Assembly: GCA_035048485.1 (NCBI GenBank) | Contig: CM068589.1 | Span: 4,900,501 to 4,964,500 of the forward strand | Source: Pteria penguin | Lineage: Eukaryota; Mollusca; Bivalvia; Pterioida; Pteriidae | Direction of reading: 5' to 3' | Length of the DNA: 64,000 nt | Shown: positions 46,431 through 56,440 of the stretch, in pieces | Layout of the letters: every line of letters begins with the position of its first letter | Position numbering within the stretch: position 1 is the stretch's first letter | Notes under the pieces: model-generated | What the model was told of the DNA's origin: nothing | The model's input: only the letters and a program-made list of their open reading frames with translations | The model's database searches: none | Made by a program: the position numbers and the translations under genes

Positions 46431-46535
46431 AAAGGTGTTGCTTTTGACGACAATAATATTGATGTTACTTTTGTAAACGATTATTATTATAATAAATAAG
46501 ACAATGAAGTTACTGACAATTTGGAAATAACTTAC

Positions 46536-46607
46536 ATAATGTACCGTCTGCGTCAGTTTTCTCAGCCATAGCGTCATAGTCATAATGATTTTCGTGTGTT
46601 TGTTTGT
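46536..46607 (-). CDS. Receptor gene B, cytoplasmic exon with YxxM motif
   Basis: Acceptor TCTGCATTTCAG/ACAAAC and donor ACATTAT/GTAAGT bound 72 bp, phase 1-1. Joined to the transmembrane exon it gives RLKK-DKQTHENHYDYDAMAEKTDADGTL. The Tyr-Asp-Ala-Met sequence fits YxxM, the consensus bound by PI3-kinase p85 SH2 domains in animal receptors, and a second Tyr precedes it. The exact phase match with 47863-47988 is the main evidence that it is real. At least one more exon must follow. Confidence 0.7.
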
Positions 46608-47029
46608 CTGAAATGCAGATTACTGGTGTATATAACATGATATCATTATGTCCAGGTGTTAAAGTTGATATAATTATACGAATAGAAATTATACAGAATC
46701 TGTTCGGTAAAGATTTTGATATCGATGTTTTGGTTAGATTTTAATCTATTATCTATATAAAGAAATAATTCGTATGTAAACGTACAGCTAACTGTATTTT
46801 CGTTATCTCTGTTGTTTTTCTTCGGACTGTACTCCTTGTGCGAGAGACATGAGCACTGTCCTATAGTAATATAGATATTATAATGTAAGAACACTGTAAT
46901 ACAGAAAAATATGATATATTAAAAATTGTAATACAGAAAAAAATAATAATGTATGAATATTTCACTAATACATCACCAGGACAATGTAGAGCGTGACTAA
47001 AAGTGTAGGTAATTTAGCATGTGATCGGA

Positions 47030-47163
47030 AGATCTAAGCCTAGGAGAGCGCTGTGGACTGTCCAGCGTATGTCCCATGGCTATCGAGCATGTTAATGAAA
47101 GATGTAGGCCTAGGTGAGCGCAGTGGACTGTCCAGCGTATGTCCCATAGCTATAGAGCATGTT
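47030..47163. repeat. ~68-bp tandem duplication
   Basis: GGACTGTCCAGCGTATGTCC followed by CATRGCTATMGAGCATGTT occurs twice, preceded by AGGCCTAGGNGAGCGC. It lies in the intron between the cytoplasmic and transmembrane exons of gene B. Confidence 0.9.
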
Positions 47164-47267
47164 CTAGAGTTCGATGAGAAATTCCTTTGTAGAAATAAGC
47201 ACCAGATTTAACTTTCTCTTTCAGAATATATGAAATTCTGAAAACAAAATCTTAAAGTATTGTAATA

Positions 47268-47375
47268 TAGAGATTTATCTGACCAGGGTCCGGGCCCGGC
47301 GCCATAAACTGAGAATATAGAGATTATCTGACCAGGGTCCGGGCCCGGCGCCATAAACTGAGAATATACTTAAGT
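47268..47375. repeat. 52-bp tandem duplication with GC-rich core
   Basis: CTGACCAGGGTCCGGGCCCG then GCGCCATAAACTGAGAATAT occurs twice in direct order. The core is self-complementary (CCGGGCCCGG). Confidence 0.95.
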
Positions 47376-47862
47376 TATAATTTCTTTCGTTCATCAATGA
47401 ATTAATAACTGGGATTCGGATTTTCTTTAGTTTTATTTTATTGATAAATAGAATTAAACTATTCTGCATGATGATGAGAATTCAATGACACAATGCGCCA
47501 TAAAAAGTTGCGTTTGCGTTGTGTGTCATAATGTGAGTCATTTTATGTAAAACATTCATCAGACAGGGAATGAAATTATCGAAATATTTAAAGCCTAATA
47601 ATAATAATATTTATTCAGGTAAAATTGGAGAATACATATTATAACAAATAAAACATTATATTACAGGTGTAATAGTAGTAGTATCTCACTAGTGTCTCCA
47701 TATATTTGACTTGGATTTCATATATCACAGGTTAAATGGCTTATCACTATGTGAAAAGCCTCAGTGAGTTGTGTAAAATTTATCTTTGCCTTATTTCCTT
47801 CTCAAAACCGATCTACATCGGCAAGTTTAGAAATATAATCTATAATGATATTGATAATTTAC

Positions 47863-47988
47863 CTTTTTTAAGTCTGTAGATATAGAAGACCAATACAAAA
47901 ATAACGACACTCAGTACCACTACCAGACATAGCAGAGTCGAAGTCACATATGGGGGTTGGTGCCGTGTCATGATGGGATTTTTACAAC
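47863..47988 (-). CDS. Receptor gene B, transmembrane exon
   Basis: Acceptor TACTTTCCACAG/GTTG and donor AAAAAAG/GTAAAT bound 126 bp, phase 1-1, 42 residues. The split first codon joins the G of exon 51928-52230 to give Gly. A short stalk (CKNPIMTRHQPPY) is followed by a 20-odd-residue hydrophobic helix (LLCLVVVLSVVIFVLVF, about residues 18-37) and a basic stop-transfer stretch YRLKK. This makes gene B a type I single-pass membrane protein. Confidence 0.85.
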
Positions 47989-48045
47989 CTGTGGAAAGTA
48001 AACATCTATCTTGTGAGTTTTTCAATTAAATAAAAAAGATTGTCT

Positions 48046-51000
48046 GTATCATGGAGGATGAAGCAGGTGAGATATTGTCTGTTATGGAGGATGAAGGAGA
48101 TGAGATATTGTCTGTGTTTGAGGATGAAGGAGGTGAGATATTGTATGTGTTATGGAGGATGAAGGAAGTGAGTTGTTGTTTGGGTTATGAAGGATGAAGG
48201 AGGTGAGATATTGTTTGTCTTATGGAGGCTGACGGAGGTGAGATAATGCCTGCTATGGCAGATGGGGGTGAGATATTGTTTGTGTTTTGGAGGATGAAGG
48301 AGGTGAGATATTGTCTGTGTTTTGGAAGATGAAGATGTGAGATATTGTTTGTGTTATGGAAGATGTAGGAGGTGAGATTTTGTTTGTGTTATGGAGAAGG
48401 AAGGAGGTGAGATAATGCCTGTTATGGAAGAAAAAGGAGGTGCAATATTGTTTGTGTTATGGAGAATGAAGGTGGTGAGATGATGAAAGCGTAACTTCAT
48501 ACTCCAGCAATATGGACGTAACTTGATATTCTGTTTTCAATATTTCCCACTTGATAAAGGCCACGCGGCCGAAAATTTGTGGACATTCGAGTGTTTTGTT
48601 ATTTATTCATTACTACTTCCTTATCGAGGACTTTCATATAATTAGTGTATAATATTAGTACGCTGATTTGTACGCTGAGAAAATATAGTGCGGTATAAAT
48701 TCAGGGCTGATTTCATAAAAAGCCCGATTAAAACTCAATGCAACATGGTAAATGTTTTAGATTTAACAAATTAAGCCACCGACGACCAAGTCATACCGTT
48801 TAGAGGCAAAATCTGATTTTACAAGAATCTTGTAAAACCCGAGACGTTGGCAGAGGTGTGTGTGGATTGTAAAGGAACGATAACTCTGCTTTGGTGATTG
48901 TTTGGAGCATGAAAGAGGTGAGATATTGTCTGTGTTATGAAGGATGAAGGAGGTGAGATAATGTCTGTCTCATGAAGGATGAGAGAGGTGAGATAATGTC
49001 TGTCTCATGAAGGATGAAAGAGATGGGATATTGTCTGTGCCATGGAGGATGAAGGAGGTGAGATACTGTCTTTGTTATGGAGGATGAAAGAGGAGAGATA
49101 TTGTCTGTGTTATGGAGGATGAAGGAGGTGAGATATTGTCTTTGTTATGGAGGATGAAGGAGGTGTGACATTGTCTGTGTTATGGAGGATGAAGTAGTTG
49201 AGATATTGTCTGTGTTATGTAGGATGAAGGAGATGTGATATTGTCTGTGTTATGGAGGATGAAGGAGGTGTGATATTGTCTGTGTTATGAAAGATGAAGG
49301 AGGTGTAATATTGTCTGTGTGATGGAGGATGAAGGAGGTGTAATATTATCTGTGTTATGGAAGATGAAGGAGCTGAGATATTGTCTGTGTTATGTAGGAT
49401 GAAGGAGGTGAGATATTGTCTGTGTTATGGAGGATGAAGGAGTTGAGATTTTGTTTGTGTTAAGAAGGATGGAAGTGAGATAATGTCTGTGTTATGGAGG
49501 ATGAAAGAGGTGAGATATTGTCTTTGTTATGGAGGATGAAGGAGGTGTGATATTGTCTGTGTTATGGAGGATGAAAGAGGTGAGATAATGTCTGTGTTAT
49601 TGAGGATGACGGAGGTGAGATATTGTCTTTGTTATGGAGGATAAAGGAGGTGAGATATTGTCTGTGTTACGGAGGATGAAGGAGTTGAGATTTTGTTTCT
49701 GTTATGAAGGATGAAGGAGGTGAGATATTGTGTGTATTATGTAGGATGAAGGAGGTGTGATATTGTCTGTATTATGAAGGAAGAAGGAGGTTGGATACTG
49801 TCTGTGTTATGGAGGATGAAGGAGTTGTGATATTGTCTGTGTTATGGAGGATGAAGGAGGTGTGATATTGTCTGTCTTATGGAGGAAGAATGAGGTGAGA
49901 TATTGTCTGTCTTATGGAGGATGAAGGACGGGAGATTTTGTCTGTGTTATGGAGGATGAAGAAGGTGAGATATTGTCTTTGTTATGGATGATTAAGGAGG
50001 TGTGATATTGTCTGTGTTATGGAGGATGAAAGAGGTGAGATAATGTCTGTGTTATGGAGGATGAAGGAACTGAGATATTGTCTTTGTTATGGAGCATGAA
50101 GGAGGTGAGATATTGTCTTTGTTATGGAGGATGAAGGAACTGAGATATTGTCTTTGTTATGGAGCATGAAGGAGGTGAGATATTGTCTTTGTTATGAAGG
50201 ATGAAGGAGTTGAGATTTTGTTTGTGTTATGAAGGATGAAGGAGGTGAGATATTGTCTGTGTTATGTAGGATGAAGGAGGTGTGATATTGTCTGTGTTAT
50301 GGAGGATGAAGGACGTAGGAATTTGTCTGTGTTATGGAGGATGAAGAAGGTGAGATATTGTCTGTGTTATGAAGGATGAAGGAGGTGAGATATTGTATGT
50401 GTTATGGAAGAAGAAGGAGTCGAGATATTGTCTGTGTTATGGAGGATGAAGAAGGTGTGATATTGTCTGTGTTATAGAGGATGAAGCAGGTGAGATATTG
50501 TCTGTGTTATGGAGGAGGAAGAAGGTGAGATGATGTTTGTGTTATGAAGGATGAAGGATGTGAGATATTGTCTGTGTGATGGAGGATGAAGGAGGTGAGA
50601 TATTGTCTGTGTTATGGAGAATGAAGGAAGTGTGATATTGTATTTGTTATGGAGGATGAAGGAGGTGAGATTTTGTCTGTGTTATGAAGGATGAAGAAGG
50701 TGAGATATTGTCTGTGTTATGAAGGATGAAGGAGGTGTAATATTGTCTGTGTTGTGGAGGAAGAAGGAGGTGAGATATTGTATGTGTTATGGAGGAAGAA
50801 GGAGGTGAGATATTGTCTGTGTTATGGAGGAAGAAGGAGTCGAGATATTGTCTGTGTTATGGAGGATGAAGAAGGTGTGATATTGTCTGTGTTATGGAAG
50901 ATGAAGCAGGTCTGATATTGTCTGTGTTATGGAAGAGGAAGAAAGTGAGATGATGTTTGTGTTATGAAGGATGAAGGATGTGAGATATTGTTTGTGTTAT

Positions 51001-51385
51001 GAAGGATGAAGGAGGTGAGATATTGTCTGTGTTATGGAGGATGAAAGAGTTGTGATATTGTCTGTGTTATGGAGAATGAAGCAGGTGTGATATTGTCTGT
51101 CTTATGGAGGAAGAATGAGGTGAAATATTGTCTGTGTTATGGAGGATGAAGGAGGTGAGATTTTGTCTGTGTTATGGAGGAGTAAGAAGGTGAGATATTG
51201 TATGTGTTATGAAGGATGAAGGAGGTGTGATATTGTCTGTGTTATGGAGGATGCAGCAGGTGAGATATGGTCTGTGTTATGGAGGATGAAGAAGGTGAGA
51301 TGATGTTTGTGATATGAAGGATGAAGGGTGTGAGATATTGTCTTTGTTATGGAGGATGAAGGAGGTGAGATATTGTTTGCGATTG
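48046..51385. repeat. 35-bp minisatellite in gene B intron, about 80 copies in two blocks
   Basis: Unit GAGGATGAAGGAGGTGAGAT, ATTGTCTGTGTTATG. Block 1 covers 48046-48480 and block 2 48900-51385. Block duplications are visible, e.g. GTTATGGAGCATGAAGGAGG near 50090 and 50158. It occupies most of the 3.9-kb intron between the transmembrane and second Ig exons. Confidence 0.96.
48485..48895. other. Unique segment interrupting the 35-bp array, with hammerhead-like motif
   Basis: About 410 bp without repeat units. At 48551-48574 TTGATAA, a hairpin (AGGCC-ACGC-GGCC) and GAAA lie in the order of a hammerhead ribozyme core (consensus CTGATGA, stem II, GAAA), and the flanking CCAC/GTGG could pair. Two core bases differ from consensus, so activity is unlikely. 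The stretch may be a relic of a Penelope-like or related retroelement, which are known to carry hammerheads. Confidence 0.35.
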
Positions 51386-51927
51386 TTGTAGTGGGTCAAA
51401 TACGTGAGAGGATAGTATAACATTGAGTCATTATTAAACGTCATGAATATACGGTATATTTACTTTTTGTGAACCAGAGCAGAAATATTATGGTAAGTAT
51501 TTCCATTGCTTCCGGTACATAAAGGCAGTCCGGGTAAGAGTGAAATACAGGATAGGCCTCTTTCTTTTTTCTAGTGAAGTCTATATAATATGAAAGTCTG
51601 CATAGGTCATATATCAGTATATATAAATTCTCACATAGGAAAAAACAATTTTTGTTTGGTTGGCTAGCGTCATCTGCCACCAATTACAGTCTGTGTTTAG
51701 AGTATATGTACGAAACATTTTTCTGGCAGTAGTAACTTACATATATTTGCATCAGATATGAATTTGGAGTTAGGAAATTTTGGAGATAATAAACATATCT
51801 GGAGGATTTAGATATGGTGAGTGTTGAATTCAATAAGCTTAGTCTTAATATGAAGTACATACCTGGATACTATATATAAATACATAGAAATTAAAGAACA
51901 CACATGAAATAGAGACCATAATCTTAC

Positions 51928-52230
51928 CCCACACTTTCAGTTTCATTTCAGCTTTATGTATTCCAATTACACAGGAGAACGTTGTATCTGTTCTTGTATA
52001 TTCTAATGACATTATTGACAAATTTGCAATCATTCCATCAAACGTCACATTATAGCTTTGGTTGTTCATTAATGAACAACTTTTATCACGGCAGGTTGCT
52101 AAAGTCATTTCTTCCTGTCTTACTTTCATTTCCTTACTTTCCATCGCCGTGTTGGTGGTTTGACAAATCACGTTCAGGGAATAAGTGTCACATGACTTTG
52201 TCTTAATGTCGCGGATGTCGATCTTCACAT
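51928..52230 (-). CDS. Receptor gene B, second Ig domain exon
   Basis: Acceptor TTTTTTTTACAG/ATGTG and donor GTGTGGG/GTAAGA bound 303 bp, phase 1-1, 101 residues. C23 and C87 sit at Ig B- and F-strand positions (LNVICQT and TDTTFSCVIG), with extra Cys at 14, 47 and 52. Three N-glycosylation sequons lie close together (NQS, NVT, NLS at about 57-72). The domain ends MKLKVWG and joins the membrane exon in phase. No similarity to the second domain of gene A is visible. Confidence 0.82.
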
Positions 52231-52689
52231 CTGTAAAAAAAAAATAGCAAATCATTATTCATAAATGTAGTTTTGTATGATAACCACTTACTAAAATATA
52301 ACATTGTCGTATGAATCGTTGATTGGTGTATTGATGTAGTCATGTCCTTGTTATCTATTATGGAGGACTGATAATTCAATAAAATGCATTTATGGAAACA
52401 GTAAGAAATGCAGTTAAGAAATTTTCGGAACGGTTACTCGTAGACAGAATGTAACATTTTTTCAATGGAGAAAATCTGTGCAGGGAACAGTATTTCTATA
52501 TGGTATCCGAAGCAAATTCACATCTAAATATTTGCTCAAATAAAAAAAAAATGGCTGTAGGGTATTTTCACTATACTTGAATGTAAAAGAACCGGATTTG
52601 TGTGGCAATGCCTAGAGTGTTGTTTTACGAGTTTACCTTTCCTCTGGCGTTGCAGTGTATAAAGGGGATTTACAGTCTACTTAACTTAA

Positions 52690-53015
52690 TCTTTTCTAGG
52701 CGGGGTCCTGAACCTTGTCCCCCTCAGAAATGAGTCTACATCACTTTCAGACGGATTATGATTGATTGATTATTATAATTATAATTTTGATACTTAGATT
52801 GTTCTGCTTAGTTCGATGCGGTTTGTATTTGTATGACCTCTCAACTTTATCGAGGGCTTTAAAATATCATCTTTAATTGTACCGTCTTCGACTTGAATGG
52901 GTACGTAGACTTGTAAATTAATTAACTACTGCAAATGAGTGAAATTTATCACTTTAAATGAACACTTTAAGTCGGTGCGAAGACATGCTATATAAGCAAA
53001 TGTTTTTGTAATTCC
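52690..53015 (+). mobile_element. Diverged Penelope-like 3' end in gene B intron 1
   Basis: GTCCTGAACCTTGTCCCC, ATGACCTCTCAA, GATTGTTCTGCT, TTTAAGTCGGTG and AAATGTTTTTGTAAT occur in the order of the tail at 39030-39420. It lies inside the 833-bp intron between the two Ig exons of gene B. Confidence 0.65.
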
Positions 53016-53063
53016 CTATATGTTAGATTTCATTCCCTTTCTTGATTGTTAATGTCAACTAAC

Positions 53064-53390
53064 CAACTAATTTCAAATCTTCTCCTTTACTTGTAAGTAG
53101 CTTTCCATTTTGGTTTTTATAAACACATTTCCAAGATCCGGTGTCGCGTGGAGATTCCAGTGATGAAATTTTCAGTAACGTGGCATTTCTTTTAGTGTTA
53201 ATTAAAGGTGTATAACTCTCTTCCACCGATGTACAACCGTACACTGCAGAGTTGTCGATCCTAGGGCATCCACCAACTAATGAATTATCACGATAGAATT
53301 CAACGCTTCCCTCTCTTGTACTGACTTCACATATGACGTCACAAGGCATTCCCGTCATTTGAATTGAACACATAGTCAGCGAGATAGCTT
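53064..53390 (-). CDS. Receptor gene B, first Ig domain exon
   Basis: Acceptor ATTACTTCCAGCAG/AAGC and donor GTTG/GTTAGT (a less usual donor) bound 327 bp, phase 1-1, 109 residues. Six Cys at 8, 17, 21, 42, 53 and 89; RDTGSWKC around C89 marks the F strand. The segment from GSVEFYRDNSLVGGCPR to YGCTS is identical to gene A exon 22234-22560, while the loop after C89 (KNQNGKLLTSKGED) differs. The donor falls at the same codon in both genes. No signal-peptide exon was found at higher coordinates, although one must exist if this is the N-terminal domain. Confidence 0.85.
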
Positions 53391-53734
53391 CTGCTGGAAG
53401 TAATATCATAAACATTTTGATTTTTGTTCACTAGTCCGTTTTTATTGTTTACTTATACTTTCCATCAGTGGAACATAAAATACAGTGATCTGCAATGAGA
53501 TGTATAATATTTCATGAAAAGAAAAATGAATAATAATTTCGCATAAAAAATACAAAAATGCCAGCAATGTTTTTGTTTTAAATACACTTATGTTGCAAAA
53601 TAAATGACAAGACATTGGGGGCTGAAGAGCATGAAGAGATAATGCTGAAAGTAATGGCAAACCAGAATTTTGCAATTTGCAATCAACTTAGTTTGGGTTT
53701 AGGTAATATACAAATGAACTTGTACATTGTATAT

Positions 53735-54300
53735 AATAAGAAAAAAGAGGAGTTACTGGTTCAGTTATGTGGCAGAAGTCACCATGGAGCTATACAATAC
53801 ATGAATATAAATAATATACTAGAACGTATAACACATTACTAAAATATTTGATTGTAGTGCAATTACGATACCGACTTAGGACGGTCATTTAATTTGACAA
53901 AAGCCAAACAAATGGTGTGGTTTACCGGTTTACGGGCCCACCTTCCCTCTCACCGTAACAGCAGAACAATCAAAGGACGTACATTTAAAAATTTATAAAT
54001 AATCCTCCATGTAAAGAACAAGGGTCAACAGGTATCGCATATTGAGAGGTCATAAAAATATAAACACGTAAGGTATTGTAAAACACATAATGGTATAAAA
54101 TATATATGCGACATCAATATGATGAACCGTGCTCTGCCAGTCTGAAAGCGAGCTAAGACCCTAGATTTGTAGGAGTCCCGACTAACAGTCAGAGGGGACG
54201 AGGTTCAGGACCATGTCTCCTCTGAAAGAGGTTTGGAGAAGACCCGTCATATAGTCCCCACCGCCCTGTTAGTCACCGTGCAACGTTCAAGTAAAAGTAA
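53735..54300 (-). mobile_element. Penelope-like element 3' end, 5'-truncated copy
   Basis: Reverse complement of the tail at 38960-39520: AGAGGAGTTACTGG at the right-hand start of the match, then GTGCAATTACGATACCGAC, CGGTTTACGGGCCCACCTTC, ACCGTGCTCTGCCAGTCTGA and GAGGGGACGAGGTTCAGGAC. The match ends near 54300 within the last codons of the RT frame, so this copy has lost its body. Confidence 0.82.
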
Positions 54301-54573
54301 AAACTAATTCTTATTTACAGCTTATAATTTCTGAACTTCTTAATAACTTTGCATGTATTAAAGCTGTATACCCTATGTTCGTATATTATATGTTAATATA
54401 TTCTAAATTGTTTTGATTATATGTATAAGCCTAAAACATAATTTAAAAATGCCCTTGAAAATGTTGTGATCAAATTCGTCGTATTAATTGAAATACGGCT
54501 GTCTAACATGCGATGTTTGTAAACAGAATGTTTACAACCAACTTATCACGTGATCTAATTCGGAAGCAGCGTC

Positions 54574-54708
54574 ATGGAGGGCGAGGTAAATAAACTTAAC
54601 GAGTTACTTTTGAAATCTGCATTCAAGTCTGTTAAAGTTAGTATTTACTGGAATTGTTTTCTTCTGGAGTCTCCCTTCTACGGAAGCGTATTTGTGCCAC
54701 ATTGAAAC
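54574..54708 (+). CDS. Short open frame, possible first exon
   Basis: ATGGAGGGCGAGGTAAATAA starts a 43-codon frame (MEGEVNKLNELLLKSAFKSV...). A donor-like AAA/GTTAGT occurs after 21 codons. The MITE inserted at 54679 cuts the last part. A downstream exon-like frame at 55535-55700 follows TTGTAG/G, but phases do not join simply. Confidence 0.15.
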
Positions 54709-55272
54709 ATTTTTATTTTTCGTTTTTCCAACATTAATGTTGGAAATTCCAACTTTAATATTGAAATTCCAACTTTAATCTTACTTTGTTCTTGGACATT
54801 CCAACTTTAAAGTTGATAATGCTGTTAATCAACCCTGATGTAAAAAAATTACACATATTGTGAAAGGAATTACATTAAAAACATAGATAGGAAAAATAAG
54901 TCCAGCACCAAGCAATTCTATATTACCTGGTATTATAAGCCATGTCAATGTCAGAGGTGTCCCATTCAGAATTGATTAAATTATTATAGTAGTATTATAT
55001 GTATTTTTATAAAGATTACAATGCATTTTAAACGCAAAATGGTGTTAAACATATTTATGATACAGATATTGTTGGAATTATCAAGATTAAGGTTGGTATT
55101 TCCAAGATTATAGTTGGAATTTCCAAGATTAAAGTTGGAATTTCCAAGATTTAAGTTGGAATTTCCAACTATATAGTTGGAATTTCCAACATTAAAGTTG
55201 GAATTTCCAACATTTAATGTTGGAAAAACGAAAAATAAAAATGTTTCAATGTGGCACTAATACGCTTCCGTA
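54679..55272. mobile_element. MITE, 594 bp, long TIRs with TTGGAAATTCCAAC palindromes
   Basis: Left end TACGGAAGCGTATTTGTGCC and right end inverse TACGGAAGCGTATTAGTGCC; the inverted repeats extend about 90 bp with few mismatches. CCCTTC flanks it on both sides (54673-54678 and 55273-55278). Subterminal regions carry repeated TTGGAATTTCCAAC and AACTTTAAT iterons in both orientations, up to eight on the right. No coding capacity. Confidence 0.88.
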
Positions 55273-55534
55273 CCCTTCATCGTATATAATTAAACTGCGC
55301 ATGCGCTACGTCAGGTTATGGTTGTATTTATGGAATACCCTCTTTTTTTACAAGGTATTTTCTTTTAATTTTGATATCTTCGAAGGTTTGAAGCAACAAA
55401 AATGTTATTAACGCAAAGTTAATAACTTCAGCCACACGGGAAAAGTATAGTATTTGTTTTACATGCCTTAATTTTTGAAATTATACCGAATTGTAGGGTA
55501 TACAACTTTAATTTAATTATTGTAAAATTGTAGG

Positions 55535-55700
55535 ATGGATTTAGTGTTTCGAATGAATTTTAATGAGACAACCTTGCACTTATGTGAATCAATATCGAAG
55601 AAGTACCAAACTGTTAATCATTCTCAAAGTCCAAGGACAGAGAGAAAATCGTTTAAGTTTGAAAAAGGAACTGTTGTGAACCCTGAAATACTGAAAAATT
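55535..55700 (+). CDS. Unrecognised exon-like frame
   Basis: An acceptor-like ATTGTAAAATTGTAG precedes 55 codons (MDLVFRMNFNETTLHLCESI...), ending at a good donor AATTCCAAA/GTGAGT. The peptide is hydrophilic and of normal composition. No family recognised. The dispersed repeat begins right after the donor. Confidence 0.25.
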
Positions 55701-55701
55701 C

Positions 55702-55765
55702 CAAAGTGAGTCCAGGTGCCCGGAGAGAGTAAGCGTCTCCTGTTTGTATGCATCACCCGTCACAG
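55702..55765 (+). repeat. Dispersed repeat fragment (CCAGGTGCCCGGAGAGAGTA)
   Basis: CCAGGTGCCCGGAGAGAGTA followed by AGCGTCTCCTGTTTG. The first part matches the inverted ends at 57005 and 58850 and the 67-bp satellite; the second matches the tails of the 15-bp arrays at 43408 and 45633. Confidence 0.6.
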
Positions 55766-55874
55766 CAGTTCTCAAGAAACATATCAAAATCAAGAGTTTT
55801 GGTTTCCTAATTGTACGTACGAAAGTACAAAACTGGTATACAAAATCATATTTGGTGTTCACTGAACAGGTCAT

Positions 55875-56440
55875 TTAGTCGCATTCCAGAATAATATCAA
55901 TCATTCTAGAAAGAGGCACATCATATTTTCGAACAAGATCCCCATAGCGACCGTAGAACTTCCTCAGTGACGATTTCAGACGTTTTTTAACATATCCCTG
56001 CATGAGCATCTTAGTGGCCAGTCGATTGGCCCTTGGAATAAAACCGTGGTATAGAGTACATGCTCTTGCGTACCTTATAAGTTGAGATATAAAAATTCCA
56101 TAGGCAGGTGAGGACGGGATATTGCTGCAAAGAAACGGGAAGTTAGTTATTTGGAAGTTAAAATTGTCAAGTTTGTCATACAGAGAGGTGTTCAAATGAC
56201 CATTATTGTCTAAAGTTAAAAATATATCCAGATACGAATCGGAATTTTTTTTTCTGCCAGTGAAGAGCATGTTTTGAATGAATTCTGCCTCATACGAATA
56301 TAAGAAAATGTCAGCAAGAAGAGGGGTGCAGTTAGTTCCCATGGGAATGCCAATGATTTGCTGAAAAATGTTCCCTCCAAACACCACGAAGATATTTATA
56401 TCTACGATTTCTATTTTTATGGAAAAAAAGAAATTCGAAT
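55875..56440 (-). pseudogene. Penelope-like reverse transcriptase, internally deleted (second copy)
   Basis: The minus-strand frame gives GIPMGTNCTPLLADIFLYSYEA near its start and LDNFNFQITNFPFL, YGIFISQLIRYARAC and SLRKFYGRYGDLVRKY later, the same order as at 38381-39055. Between EAEFIQ and SYLDIFLTLD about 40-60 residues, including the YxDD catalytic box, are missing, again in frame. The reading frame continues upstream of the first possible start (NIFVVFGG), so the N-terminus is truncated. Dead copy. Confidence 0.65.

Larger units (their letters stand above)
42330..46440. repeat. 2.2-kb tandem segmental duplication
   Basis: 42352-44160 is repeated at 44577-46400 with a constant 2225-bp offset, then 2240 bp after one extra 15-bp unit near 46030. 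Each copy holds the end of the 44-bp array, a linker (CACTTAAAATAGCATATCAC), the 15-bp array, a unique spacer (CAGCCATTAATGTCCCAATC) and a second short linker plus 15-bp array. That second half (43550-43910) is itself an older, diverged duplicate of the first half. Confidence 0.93.
54358..55514. mobile_element. Possible larger TIR element enclosing a MITE
   Basis: ATTAAAGCTGTATACCCTA at 54358 faces TAGGGTATACAACTTTAAT at 55496-55514, an inverted pair of about 19 bp with one mismatch. The target duplication is unclear, so this may be a non-autonomous DNA element or a chance pair. The MITE 54679-55272 lies inside. Confidence 0.4.

Noticed and set aside
46254..46583. 109-codon minus-strand frame with poly-Ile/Asn/Asp
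   Set aside because: Trinucleotide repeat translation; its first part reads the real gene B exon 46536-46607 in a wrong frame and through the donor.
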